Both the position numbers and the translations under genes were made by a program. Of a stretch of DNA of 64,000 bases, positions 25,301 to 33,533 are shown in pieces. The notes beneath the pieces are model-generated. The model searched no databases and was not told the DNA's origin. It saw only the letters and a list, made by a program, of their open reading frames with translations. How positions within the stretch are numbered: position 1 is the stretch's first letter; each line of letters begins with the position of its first letter. Source of the stretch: Lachnospiraceae bacterium (GTDB taxonomy: Bacteria > Bacillota > Clostridia > Lachnospirales > Lachnospiraceae); contig JAEELL010000034.1 in assembly GCA_016282745.1 (NCBI GenBank), forward strand, positions 1 through 64,000, given 5' to 3'.

Positions 25301-26625
25301 GATGGAATGGTAGCATTTTCATCTATCTCATATTCATTCCCCTTCATATTGAGAAGCTCTTCGCATTCTTCCTCGCCGACAACTACTATATCATCAATCT
25401 TCTTATTATCTTCTATACCCTGCTCGATTATGGCGATAAGTGCCTCGTGGAAACGCCTTACAGCCTTATCATCGTAGATTCCCACACGGGCATCATATGT
25501 AATATCAATACAATCCGAATATCTCTGAACACATACCGTGAGGTGATTGTTCATTCCACCGGACATACTTTCATATATCTCATAAGGTTGGTTAGAATGC
25601 AACCTGCCCACATGCGTACAGTTAAGCACATACTCTGACAGTACACCGCCAACCATTCCACTTGCCTGAAGATCTTCGAGTATTTTCTTCATACCGTATT
25701 GTTTATGCGCAGACGCCTTCTTAGCGTTGTCATCAGACTGCCTGCAAAGATCAATAAATAAAGCCTCTCCATCAATAGTATTTCTGACAGGTACAAGAAG
25801 AGTTCGACAACCCACTGCAGAAAGCAATTCCTTAGTGTCTCTGTTAAGTCTGGGCATCAGAAAAACAGCATCCTTGGTTCTTCCCGCACGGGATAACCAT
25901 ATAGAGAATGCTGCACCAAAAACATCCGAGTCCTTAACACCGTTCTCATTCTCAAATGCAAGAATCTTCTCGTTAAGCTCGTCCGAAATATGAAAGCATA
26001 GACGATTTCTATCACACGTATCTGAATCGCCTCCAAGAAATGAAGCCTCCGCTTCAAAGCCCTCAAAATAATTAAGCCAGAACGACTTGTGAGCCTCCAG
26101 TTCTTCTTTTGTAAGGGGGATGTCACTATCTCTTATCGTTCCGGAATAATTGATAACAGCCTCATCAGTATCTATGCCATCAATTTCATTTAATACCAAC
26201 TGTGCAATCTGCATACCTGTAAAGCCGTCAATAAGTGTGTGATGGAACAACATAACCATTGCACTTCCACCGTCTTTAACCCCAAATACTTCTGCTTTCC
26301 ATGACAAATACTCACAAGGTGTGGCTATTTCATTTTCCCACACCTCATCAACATCATCTATTGTCATGACTTGGCGTTTTGTAACACGAGAAAGTCTGGT
26401 CTCATCAGGGACCATATATCTAACACCATTCTCTTCACAAAACTTATAGTGGAAAATAGCAGTCTTGGCAATAACTCTCTCTAATGCACTCATCAATGTA
26501 TCAGCATCACAATTGACAAAATCCAATCTAAATCCCACTGTATTTATGGCTGTATCGGGAAAAGCCAGTTCATTCATTAATATAGCTTCTCTCGACAAAT
26601 TAAACTCAATCTTACCACTAGTCAT
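22369..26625 (-). CDS. NRPS module C-A-T-R (terminal thioester reductase)
   Basis: 1418 residues, one module. A condensation domain spans about 1-430, with an intact HHxxxDG in FHHTLIDGF near 126. The adenylation domain covers about 435-930: TSGTTGNPKG near 585, YNGYGPTETT, YRTGDIGRF and PGGKVDLKKL. The carrier domain near 940-1010 has phosphopantetheine Ser in IGGDSLHT. A reductase (about 1055-1418) has TGASGFLG and the SDR-type QYMLSK. The reductase should release the product as an aldehyde or alcohol. My hand-read specificity residues (about DISHLAGIGK) match no code I recognise. A C domain in a one-module protein means the donor is an acyl group or another protein's carrier. It starts 3 bases after the STAS gene. 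Confidence 0.9.
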   Translation of the reverse strand: MTSGKIEFNLSREAILMNELAFPDTAINTVGFRLDFVNCDADTLMSALERVIAKTAIFHYKFCEENGVRYMVPDETRLSRVTKRQVMTIDDVDEVWENEIATPCEYLSWKAEVFGVKDGGSAMVMLFHHTLIDGFTGMQIAQLVLNEIDGIDTDEAVINYSGTIRDSDIPLTKEELEAHKSFWLNYFEGFEAEASFLGGDSDTCDRNRLCFHISDELNEKILAFENENGVKDSDVFGAAFSIWLSRAGRTKDAVFLMPRLNRDTKELLSAVGCRTLLVPVRNTIDGEALFIDLCRQSDDNAKKASAHKQYGMKKILEDLQASGMVGGVLSEYVLNCTHVGRLHSNQPYEIYESMSGGMNNHLTVCVQRYSDCIDITYDARVGIYDDKAVRRFHEALIAIIEQGIEDNKKIDDIVVVGEEECEELLNMKGNEYEIDENATIPSLLRDSVKRYGDRPAFYAGEKSFTYNELDRVSNRIAHGLTDIGVYQGEPVLYMLKRDYRLIPAMFGISKSGAAFIPIDPAYPQKRIDYIIRDSGAKKMIVSDETKPDKEDYEIELVNIDELLSNDNDSNPELDISQQQMAYSIYTSGTTGNPKGVMLSHRGIVNFTNPDNNPFNREIVKNGKGIVAIGSVCFDISLSEILLTLYNGSFIEFAPEDSLADPSELAILIEKHKANLLHCTPSRILAYLRDESFKKALGNVDAILSAGESLPGTLVTELKENYGIRIYNGYGPTETTIGATVAEAGDDVSIGRPIANTGILLLDDKNRLMPYGTLGEICIYGMGVGIGYHNLDKETNNKFVNIYGRRVYRTGDIGRFLPDGRIEYHGRNDFQVKIRGLRIELSEIENCMLSYDGVSAACAKVRRIQGREHLVGFYTVSPGQIVVPENLTKYLREHLTLYMVPDIFKEIDDIPRTPGGKVDLKKLEQIPVRYVSSYREPENEYQRIVCEVFEKVLELEKVGIDDNFFEIGGDSLHTAVLIHEIEEKLTEVNLKFGDIFKYPTPELLSQYMYRVMAEVKETTDKEHKYKKIVYDDIDKLLSDNVISAKEEVVESRKLGNVLLTGASGFLGLHILMEILKEPDSYDNIYCLIRPTKRLSPEKRLKNLLFYFENDSFAELIGKKIFAVSGDISKPLIFDDPLEVSFDTVINCAADVSHFAYDDKLERINTGGVRNLLGLCKKDSMFIQISTISVGGIYKRGSKPLTLTEQKLYIGQEIDNQYMLSKFMAEYEALNAMAKHSVNTKIMRIGNLQGRLSDGEFQLNKNTNAFTRQISSYIRIGKVPESIYKASVNFSPVDEVARMIVHLSMLSEKYSVFHVSPDEEISFKQLFDAAAGIGRSVEVVSDDEFENLIQELIKDKAGRQLAEGILAERPDIDYRFTDVSQQFTSTLIDKLGLDWGKITDEYLDKYLRVLDEFGMFEGGV

Positions 26626-26628
26626 ATT

Positions 26629-26928
26629 CTATTCCTCAATATTCAAAATATCGATAAAACCTGTCACCTCAAAAATCTCCATCACTTCTTCATTGGAATT
26701 TCTGATTAACATTGAACCCTGTTTATTCATTATCTTCTGTGCTGAAAGAAGTACACGTAGTCCGGCAGATGAAACATATTCAAGCTTGTCAAGATCAAAT
26801 ACAAGTTCTTCAACTCCTTCAATACTTGTCTTAAGTTCTTCCTCTAACTGAGGTGCAGTTGTAGTATCAAGCCTTCCCTCGATTGCAATATTTAATGTAT
26901 CTGCTTCTCTGTTCTTTTGAATATTCAT
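26629..26928 (-). CDS. STAS-domain anti-anti-sigma factor
   Basis: 99 residues, a complete SpoIIAA/RsbV-type STAS domain. The segment LEYVSSAGLRVLLSAQK contains the phosphorylatable Ser (Ser54 by alignment with SpoIIAA DSSG). Phosphorylated by the RsbW-like kinase and dephosphorylated by the SpoIIE-type phosphatase, both encoded downstream in the same operon, it is the switch component. AGGAGG precedes the ATG and a near-consensus sigma-A promoter lies about 100 bases upstream. It is the first gene of the STAS-NRPS-phosphatase-kinase-Nif11-exporter transcript. Confidence 0.9.
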   Translation of the reverse strand: MNIQKNREADTLNIAIEGRLDTTTAPQLEEELKTSIEGVEELVFDLDKLEYVSSAGLRVLLSAQKIMNKQGSMLIRNSNEEVMEIFEVTGFIDILNIEE

Positions 26929-27025
26929 AACTTACCTCCTAAATATCATCCCGCATTAGGGTCATCCCCACGAGATATTTTTATTGCCTCTTTTATCCTT
27001 ATTTCCAATCAAAAAAACCATTTAT

Positions 27026-27054
27026 ATTATATCAAAAACTGTAGTCTATTTCAA
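27026..27054 (-). promoter_or_regulatory. Sigma-A promoter before the STAS-NRPS operon
   Basis: Reading the minus strand, TTGAAA (27054-27049) and TATAAT (27031-27026) are 17 bases apart. Transcription would start near 27019, about 90 bases before the STAS ATG. It lies in the 150-base gap after the subtilase gene, so the STAS-to-exporter genes can be expressed separately from the genes upstream. Confidence 0.7.
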
Positions 27055-27077
27055 TTTATTTCATAGCACCGGAAAGC

Positions 27078-29501
27078 TCAATGAACATATATTGTTTTTT
27101 TCTTTAACATTTTATTTTTGCCATATTTCCATTCTAAATATAAAACAGCTTTACCTTTACGCAGCCTATTCTTTCTCAACTCACTTTTCTTCACTGTTGC
27201 TATATTACCATTAACCGAAAACTTACAGCTATTTGCCTTCTTCCTGCCCTTCTTTTTCCATGTCTGTGAAAGTTTAAGAGTAACCTTCCCCTTTTTAGGA
27301 ACTCGTTTAAGCTTAACAGTAATCTTCTTATTATCCTGCATAACTTTCCCAAACTTAATTGAAACTTTTTTCTCTGTCTTAACTATTAACGGCTGATTAT
27401 CTATAACTACTTTTGTTGATGTATTCTTCTCAATCTCCGTTATTTTTTCAATCTCTGTTATTTTTTCATTTGCTGATTGTACCTCAGTCCCTGTTATTTC
27501 TTGCACTTGACCTTTATCGGTTTTCCCGTTTGAAAGCTGACTATTATCTTTTTCTGTTTTTTCACTTTCAGCACCAGCTAACACATCATTATTACTCTCA
27601 CCATCAGAAGTAGTTGATTGTTCTCCGCTTTCAATACCGGTATTCATATCTGCAAATGATAACCTTGGATATGTATATATATTTGCACCACAACTAAAAC
27701 TAACTGTCTGCTTCATTAATGAAATAAAATCCCTGGTTGTCTGTTGAGCATTTCTTTTATTACCTGTAATTCCAATATATACTGCCACAGCAGCAGATAC
27801 AATTGCTGTAGAATAAGATGTGCCCTTTACTGTTGTGTATCGTTCTCCCCTTGAAACAGTATATAAAGACTGTCCCGGAGCAACTATGTTATATTTAACT
27901 GACTCTCCATTTGACTGATCCCAATTTGTAAATGATGTCAGTTGATTTCCAATATCGCTCGCCATAACTCCAATACAACAGTCCCAGGCTGCAGGATATG
28001 CATCCTTACAACCATACCCATAATTATTAAGTTCCTGCTTACTTAAATCTCCGACAGTAGCAAAACTCTCATTACCTGCAGCTGCAACTAAAACACAACT
28101 TTTTGAAGCCTCTCTTACGGCAGTTTCTAATTTTTCAGACGGACTGTAGCACGCAAAAGACATATTTATCACATCCGCTCCCATGGAAACAGCATAATTA
28201 ATTGCTTCAATAACACTTTCCTCATCATAGTTTGTATCCTGGCTCACCTTTATTGGCATAATTTTAGCCCCATAAGCAACGCCAACTCCACCACCGTCTC
28301 CGGGTTGCATAGCAATTAATCCTGCAATTTCAGTTCCATGTCCTACCGTATCCGTCTGATAAGCATAGCTGTTTGCAAGATTAAGACCGTAAATGTCATC
28401 AACATATCCATTATTATCATCATCTATGCCCGCCTCACCGGAAATTTCTGCCTCATTAGTCCATAAAGCATCCTGTAAACATTTGACGGTTGAGGATAAA
28501 CCTGTATCTATAATTGCTATTACTACTCCTTCACCGGGTAGTTTTCCATTATTCTCTATTTCACTCCATATGCGTTGACAATCAATATTATCCAAATACC
28601 AGCTTTGAGATATTCCCTCATCAGTTTCCTCTGTAGGAAGCTTTGCAGCAACAATATCACTAACATCTTTTTTTGCTGCATGAACATCTATATCAATTGT
28701 CTGCAAACCAATCACCGCAATACCAATCCATACCAATAAACAGTTCTTCTTCCGATAACCTATTCCCCAAGAGAATAATGTAAATACGATTAACAACAAA
28801 GCTGCAAGCTGTATAACCGTTAATCCCATATACATCACCGTTCCCCGTTTATCCATAAAACATTCAGAGACTAAAATAGAAAAGCCAAAACCTGCCATTG
28901 TAATATTAAATATATGTTTCTTCTTAACAAACAAAACTATAATCAGTACAAGTAATATTACCATGCAAAATGCCTCAAAAAGCTGAGACGGGAATACTCT
29001 GTATGACAGTACTTCATCAGGAAATTTCACAGAAAAAGCTCCACTCACAGGAATACCATAACAACATCCCTCCGCAAAACATCCCAGTCTGTTAAAAATA
29101 TGCTGAATAGGGAAAAAGAAAGCTACTATATCCAACATTTTTTCAGCATTTTCCTTATATATCCAACCAAAAATCAAAGGAAGAAAAACACATGAAGCAA
29201 TCACAATACCAATAAAATGAGTTCCACCATCCTTCCACATTTTCAAGAATTCAGATGTGAAAGCTCCCGATAAAGGAAAGCACAACCTTCTTATAACGAC
29301 AGCCAATGCTGTGCCAATTGTAAATACTATCGTTATTTCAATAATGATAGGCAATAATATATAAGTAAATGCTTTACCTCGTTTTCTATAAGAAACAAAA
29401 TAAAGTATCAATACTGTCATTATCGAAATAATACTTCCCATATTGATAAGCACATCTCTAAAAAATATATGTTGTCCGAAAATATCAATAAACTTTAACA
29501 T
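27078..29501 (-). CDS. Lgt-like membrane domain fused to an S8 subtilisin protease
   Basis: About 807 residues. Part 1 (1-265) has seven or so helices with Lgt-like motifs: GGTHFIG, FNRLGCFAEGCCYGIP (the Arg aligns with an essential Arg of prolipoprotein diacylglyceryl transferase) and FPSQLFEA (Lgt HPSQLYEA). Part 2 (about 300-590) is a subtilase with Asp near 333 in IIDTG, His near 388 in GHGTEIAG, the oxyanion Asn in AAAGNE and Ser near 564 in GTSYSTA. A Ser/Thr/Glu-rich linker and a lysine-rich beta domain end the protein outside the cell. ATG at 29501 sits 9 bases after GGAG; an upstream GTG is too close to the site. It lies between the two NRPS genes. Substrate unknown. Confidence 0.8.
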   Translation of the reverse strand: MLKFIDIFGQHIFFRDVLINMGSIISIMTVLILYFVSYRKRGKAFTYILLPIIIEITIVFTIGTALAVVIRRLCFPLSGAFTSEFLKMWKDGGTHFIGIVIASCVFLPLIFGWIYKENAEKMLDIVAFFFPIQHIFNRLGCFAEGCCYGIPVSGAFSVKFPDEVLSYRVFPSQLFEAFCMVILLVLIIVLFVKKKHIFNITMAGFGFSILVSECFMDKRGTVMYMGLTVIQLAALLLIVFTLFSWGIGYRKKNCLLVWIGIAVIGLQTIDIDVHAAKKDVSDIVAAKLPTEETDEGISQSWYLDNIDCQRIWSEIENNGKLPGEGVVIAIIDTGLSSTVKCLQDALWTNEAEISGEAGIDDDNNGYVDDIYGLNLANSYAYQTDTVGHGTEIAGLIAMQPGDGGGVGVAYGAKIMPIKVSQDTNYDEESVIEAINYAVSMGADVINMSFACYSPSEKLETAVREASKSCVLVAAAGNESFATVGDLSKQELNNYGYGCKDAYPAAWDCCIGVMASDIGNQLTSFTNWDQSNGESVKYNIVAPGQSLYTVSRGERYTTVKGTSYSTAIVSAAVAVYIGITGNKRNAQQTTRDFISLMKQTVSFSCGANIYTYPRLSFADMNTGIESGEQSTTSDGESNNDVLAGAESEKTEKDNSQLSNGKTDKGQVQEITGTEVQSANEKITEIEKITEIEKNTSTKVVIDNQPLIVKTEKKVSIKFGKVMQDNKKITVKLKRVPKKGKVTLKLSQTWKKKGRKKANSCKFSVNGNIATVKKSELRKNRLRKGKAVLYLEWKYGKNKMLKKKTIYVH

Positions 29502-29538
29502 ATACACCTACTCCAATCCCTGGCATTAACTATATCCT

Positions 29539-32500
29539 TTAACCCTTATCAATCTCCAAAGCAATCTTCTTTGCATGAGTTGAAAGGCAGAAATGATATG
29601 CTCCTTTTAGACGCACAACCTTGACAGGACCTGACAAATATTTTTTCCATGACTTATAGTGCTTTTTATATCCAATTGTCAGGAGATCCCTGTCTCCAAA
29701 GAACATAATTGTTTTCGTCTTAACTCTTTGTCTAACCTCATCTTCAAAATAGGATACATATCTTCTTGCATCCTTTTTGACCAAATCATACATTTCTTCT
29801 GTAACTGTAACCTTATGCCCCGAAAGAACACTTATTCCATAGCCGCCAACCTTATGTGAAAACAAATCCCACATAAGTCTCTGTTTATCTTTATCACCAA
29901 TAAATGCTGTTGGCAGACTTCCAATCATAACAAGCCTACATTCAATATTCGGTATTTTTTTTATTTTACCGGTAAGTTCCACTGCAAGGGCAGCACCGAC
30001 ACAGCACCCTATAACAGTAATTGAAACTCTGCAATCCACGGATCTGATGTTTTCTTTAACCTCAGTTATTATTTCTTTTGATAGTTCTTCTACAGAACTA
30101 TTGTTTTCCAGCGTATCACAGGCCCAAAATTCAAATCCGTATTTTTCAAGTTCCTTCGCAAGAGGTAAAAAACTGTTGATTCCTGCACCGGCATAAGGAA
30201 CACCGATTGCAAGTTTTCTTTTTTGAATAGATTTGTCTCTACAAATATTATCCGAAGACAATTTCTTTAACAATTTAATATTTGTTCTGTCTTCCATTAA
30301 TTTTTCAGCTAACTTGGAAACAGATTCTGCACCTGCTATATCATCATAATGAACTTTATATCCAAGTTCTTCTATTTTTATCATCCATTCTACTCTTGAT
30401 ATTGAATCAAGTCCAAACTCTGATATTAATGTACCTGGCGACGGCATCTCATTTAAACCGAGTATCTCTCTAAGACTTTCTGCCAAAAGACTCTCTGTTT
30501 CATAATATTTATTACTTTTATCCTCTTCATTCTCACGAACATGACTATTACCGGACTGTTTGATTATTTTATTAAGTGTTTCATAGTCACATTTTCCGTT
30601 TTGAGTATAGGGAATATTATCAACATTACAAAGAATATCAGGCATATAATGAGGAGCAACCTTTTGTGCCAGCTCTGCTCTGAGTTTTGTTTTATCTTTT
30701 TCTGTTACCAAAAACAGCACCAAACGATTATCAATACAATTTGCAGCTACTCCTCTGACGCCATTAAGAGTTGCCGCCTCCTGTTCTAACAAAGAAAGGT
30801 TTATTCTCATTCCACGAAGCTTAATCTCCCTGTCTTTTCTGCCAACATAATTATACTCACCGTTATCATCACGATACACTATATCCCCTGTATAGTAGCA
30901 GCGTTTACCATCAATTAAACCAAATCGTTTTTGAGTCTCTTCTTCATTACCTACATAGCCTTTACCAACAAGATCACCCATCACGACAAGTTCACCGCAA
31001 TAACCGTCAGGTATCGCGTTGCCATATTGATTGACAATCCTACACGATGTGTTCCACACTTCTCTTCCGATTGGTGTCTTTTTTTCATCTTTAATACATT
31101 CATGCCATGTAACATCAATCGTACACTCTGCAGGTCCATATAAATTAAATAATTTTGTATCAGGAAGACTGTCATAGAAATTCTTAACCAATGACGGCGA
31201 TAATACTTCTCCGCTTGAAAAAAACTTCTTAACAGGAATATCAGACTTGTTCCCATGTTGTTCTAACCACTTAAGGCATACCGAAAGCATCGAAGGAACA
31301 AAATGCATTGTGTCAACATTATATTTGATAACAGCATCCCACATCTTTTCAGGTTCTCTTTCATATCCATCAGGAACTATTATCATTGTTCCACCACAAA
31401 TAAACGGAAGTAATAATTCCCATACTGAAACATCAAATGTATTCTTTGTCTTTTGTAAAACCCTGCATCTATCAAGTGCAAAAGTTTCTTTCATCCATGC
31501 AAGTCTGACATTAAGTGCATGACGGTATATCTGTACAAGTTTGGGATTCCCTGTACTTCCTGAAGTATGTATTGCATAAGCTAAAACATCCTTATTTAAT
31601 TTTTCATCAGGAGTATTGTCAATCTCAGTTTCTACATCAAGTACCGATTCCACCCAGGCATCATCTATAACAAAATCAACCTGCTTTGCAATTGCATCCA
31701 ACCTCTCCTTTGATTCATTTACCGCTATAGGAACAAATACGGTTTTTGTATTAAGACAGGCCAGTATCGTAAGCGGCATCATTTGTGAACGATACAATTT
31801 AAGCCCGACCATAAATGTATCGTCTATTTTCAAATTATTTTTTTCTTTTATTAAACGACCGCTGATTCTTCTTACTTTTTCATACGCTTCTTTGTATGTC
31901 ACCACCAACCCGTTTTTTCCGGAATCAATTATACATTCACTGTCCCCTTCTTCTCTTACTCTCTTAACAAACTCATCCCATATATCGGATGCTTCATGAG
32001 TATCAATATTAATTTTTTCTATACTTTTACTTGTTCTCTTATCATCAACTAATCCATTACGGATTATCTCCATAATATCTTCATGAAAACTCTCTATCTC
32101 TTTATATGTATATATATCTGTCATATATTGATATGTCAGTTGTATTCCATCTATTTGTTCATCTATCAAAATACGCAGTCCGACCTCTACCGCATCACAA
32201 TTAATCTCATCCATAAATGATGAATGATTAAGCGGTAATCTCTTAGTAGGTCTATAGGTAATACATGTATCATACATCTTGCCGTAAAACTGTTTCCTGT
32301 CCCTTAATTCCTTAAGAGATAAATCTCTACATCTAAACATTGTATATTCAAGTATTTTAATATCCCTGCATATTTTTCCAAAAGTATCTTCCTCGCAAAC
32401 TTTAACAACAATCGGCAGAACATTTGTAAACATTCCTGCCGTATTCATATATTTTTTCCTGCGATTTATCATAACTCTGCCAATACTTGCCCATTTACTT

Positions 32501-33246
32501 CCTGTTATACTGCTGTCATGTATAGCCAAAGCTGCCGTAAATAAATGTTCAGCAGTAAATCCATTACTTTCACAGTATTCACAGAACGCCTCATACTCAT
32601 TTCCCGTTATATGTTTCTTTGTAACGTTAGCTTTAGGGCTGTTAGAAATTCTTCTATTTGGAAATACCATATGTTCAGATTCTATCAAATCCAAATAATC
32701 ATCAGGTATTCTTTTTATCTCACCCTGTTTTTTTTCTTCTTCTTCCAAATATTCCAGATACGAATTATCTGTAATATTCTTCTCCCATAACGGACTATCA
32801 GGATTTGTCGCAAGCTCATAAGCTTCTTTGGTAACTTTCATAAGACCAATTCCATCACATATAAGATGATGAAATATACCAAGCAGCCATACACCATCAT
32901 CCCTATCCATTATATAATATCTCACCGTGCATCCATCAACAGCTAATATCGGTGTATTCATTAGACTTTTAAGTTTCTCTTCTCCAATTTGTGCCTCCGG
33001 ACCATCAAGAATTGTAATGCAATCCTCATCCATTTCTGATATATAGAGTTTTCCCTCAAAATTAACACGAAGATTAAGCGCAGTATTAATTTCATGAAGC
33101 CTGCATAGCACCTTACGAAGACTTTGCGGATCAATATTTTTATCAAAATAAATAACACCACCTATATTTCCAATACAAGAATCAGGATATCTCTTTGTCA
33201 TTTTCCATATGCTTTTTTGTTGTTCTGTCATGCTATACATCTTCAT
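29539..33246 (-). CDS. NRPS module C-A-T-TE, serine-type (EntF-like layout)
   Basis: 1235 residues. The condensation domain (about 1-420) has the intact HHxxxDG (FHHLICDGIG near 140). The adenylation domain (about 430-890) has TSGSTGNPK near 560, LYGPAECT near 703 and YYTGDIVYR. My hand-read specificity residues are D-V-W-H-F-S-L-I-D-K, nearly the EntF serine code. The carrier Ser is in FGLDSISR near 945. The thioesterase (about 1000-1235) starts like type II enzymes (GVPYAGAG). Its elbow is GCCVGA, so the nucleophile near 1080 is Cys in place of Ser; Asp (FFGDRD) and His (GAYHF) are present. It is the only gene here expected to activate a known amino acid. Confidence 0.9.
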   Translation of the reverse strand: MKMYSMTEQQKSIWKMTKRYPDSCIGNIGGVIYFDKNIDPQSLRKVLCRLHEINTALNLRVNFEGKLYISEMDEDCITILDGPEAQIGEEKLKSLMNTPILAVDGCTVRYYIMDRDDGVWLLGIFHHLICDGIGLMKVTKEAYELATNPDSPLWEKNITDNSYLEYLEEEEKKQGEIKRIPDDYLDLIESEHMVFPNRRISNSPKANVTKKHITGNEYEAFCEYCESNGFTAEHLFTAALAIHDSSITGSKWASIGRVMINRRKKYMNTAGMFTNVLPIVVKVCEEDTFGKICRDIKILEYTMFRCRDLSLKELRDRKQFYGKMYDTCITYRPTKRLPLNHSSFMDEINCDAVEVGLRILIDEQIDGIQLTYQYMTDIYTYKEIESFHEDIMEIIRNGLVDDKRTSKSIEKINIDTHEASDIWDEFVKRVREEGDSECIIDSGKNGLVVTYKEAYEKVRRISGRLIKEKNNLKIDDTFMVGLKLYRSQMMPLTILACLNTKTVFVPIAVNESKERLDAIAKQVDFVIDDAWVESVLDVETEIDNTPDEKLNKDVLAYAIHTSGSTGNPKLVQIYRHALNVRLAWMKETFALDRCRVLQKTKNTFDVSVWELLLPFICGGTMIIVPDGYEREPEKMWDAVIKYNVDTMHFVPSMLSVCLKWLEQHGNKSDIPVKKFFSSGEVLSPSLVKNFYDSLPDTKLFNLYGPAECTIDVTWHECIKDEKKTPIGREVWNTSCRIVNQYGNAIPDGYCGELVVMGDLVGKGYVGNEEETQKRFGLIDGKRCYYTGDIVYRDDNGEYNYVGRKDREIKLRGMRINLSLLEQEAATLNGVRGVAANCIDNRLVLFLVTEKDKTKLRAELAQKVAPHYMPDILCNVDNIPYTQNGKCDYETLNKIIKQSGNSHVRENEEDKSNKYYETESLLAESLREILGLNEMPSPGTLISEFGLDSISRVEWMIKIEELGYKVHYDDIAGAESVSKLAEKLMEDRTNIKLLKKLSSDNICRDKSIQKRKLAIGVPYAGAGINSFLPLAKELEKYGFEFWACDTLENNSSVEELSKEIITEVKENIRSVDCRVSITVIGCCVGAALAVELTGKIKKIPNIECRLVMIGSLPTAFIGDKDKQRLMWDLFSHKVGGYGISVLSGHKVTVTEEMYDLVKKDARRYVSYFEDEVRQRVKTKTIMFFGDRDLLTIGYKKHYKSWKKYLSGPVKVVRLKGAYHFCLSTHAKKIALEIDKG

Positions 33247-33285
33247 GTTCGTTTTTCCTCTTATAGTTGTTTTATGTCATAATCA

Positions 33286-33315
33286 CCCGAAGCCCACCTT
33301 ACGGCAGGCTCCGGG
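33286..33315 (-). promoter_or_regulatory. GC-rich hairpin between leader peptide and NRPS genes
   Basis: CCCGGAGCC and GGCTTCGGG (minus strand) form a 9-bp stem with one G-T pair and a 12-base loop. The minus-strand sequence after it is not T-rich, so it is not a clear terminator in the operon direction; on the plus strand it is followed by CTTTT. It may protect the short peptide message or lower read-through into the NRPS. Confidence 0.45.
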
Positions 33316-33355
33316 CTTTTCATTGAAATCTGTATCCGATTAGAAACACTGTGAT

Positions 33356-33505
33356 TTAGAATCTGTCAGCTACATCATCCGTAATATCTTCTGTCTTCTT
33401 TTTTTTAGCAAAACCAATACTTCCACCTGTAACTTTATCTAACTCTTCAAGATCAAGTTCCTTATCTTCTTCGTTAGTTATTTCTTTCTGTTTTTTATCT
33501 TCCAT
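33356..33505 (-). CDS. Small double-glycine peptide (49 residues)
   Basis: A short ORF with ATG at 33505, preceded by AAGGTG at 6-base spacing, and TAA at 33356-33358. The first 28 residues are charged and end in LDLEELDKVTGG, the same pattern as the Nif11 leader ending (VEDVAGG) and typical of C39-processed leaders. The 21 residues after GG begin SIGFAKKKKTED and end with DRF; there is no Cys. It lies 28 bases after the giant surface protein and 109 before the serine NRPS. It is a plausible second substrate of the exporter with C39 peptidase. It could be a bacteriocin or signal peptide; no homologue is recalled. Confidence 0.7.
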   Translation of the reverse strand: MEDKKQKEITNEEDKELDLEELDKVTGGSIGFAKKKKTEDITDDVADRF

Positions 33506-33533
33506 AGTGTCACCTTATCCTTTCCCCATGAAA

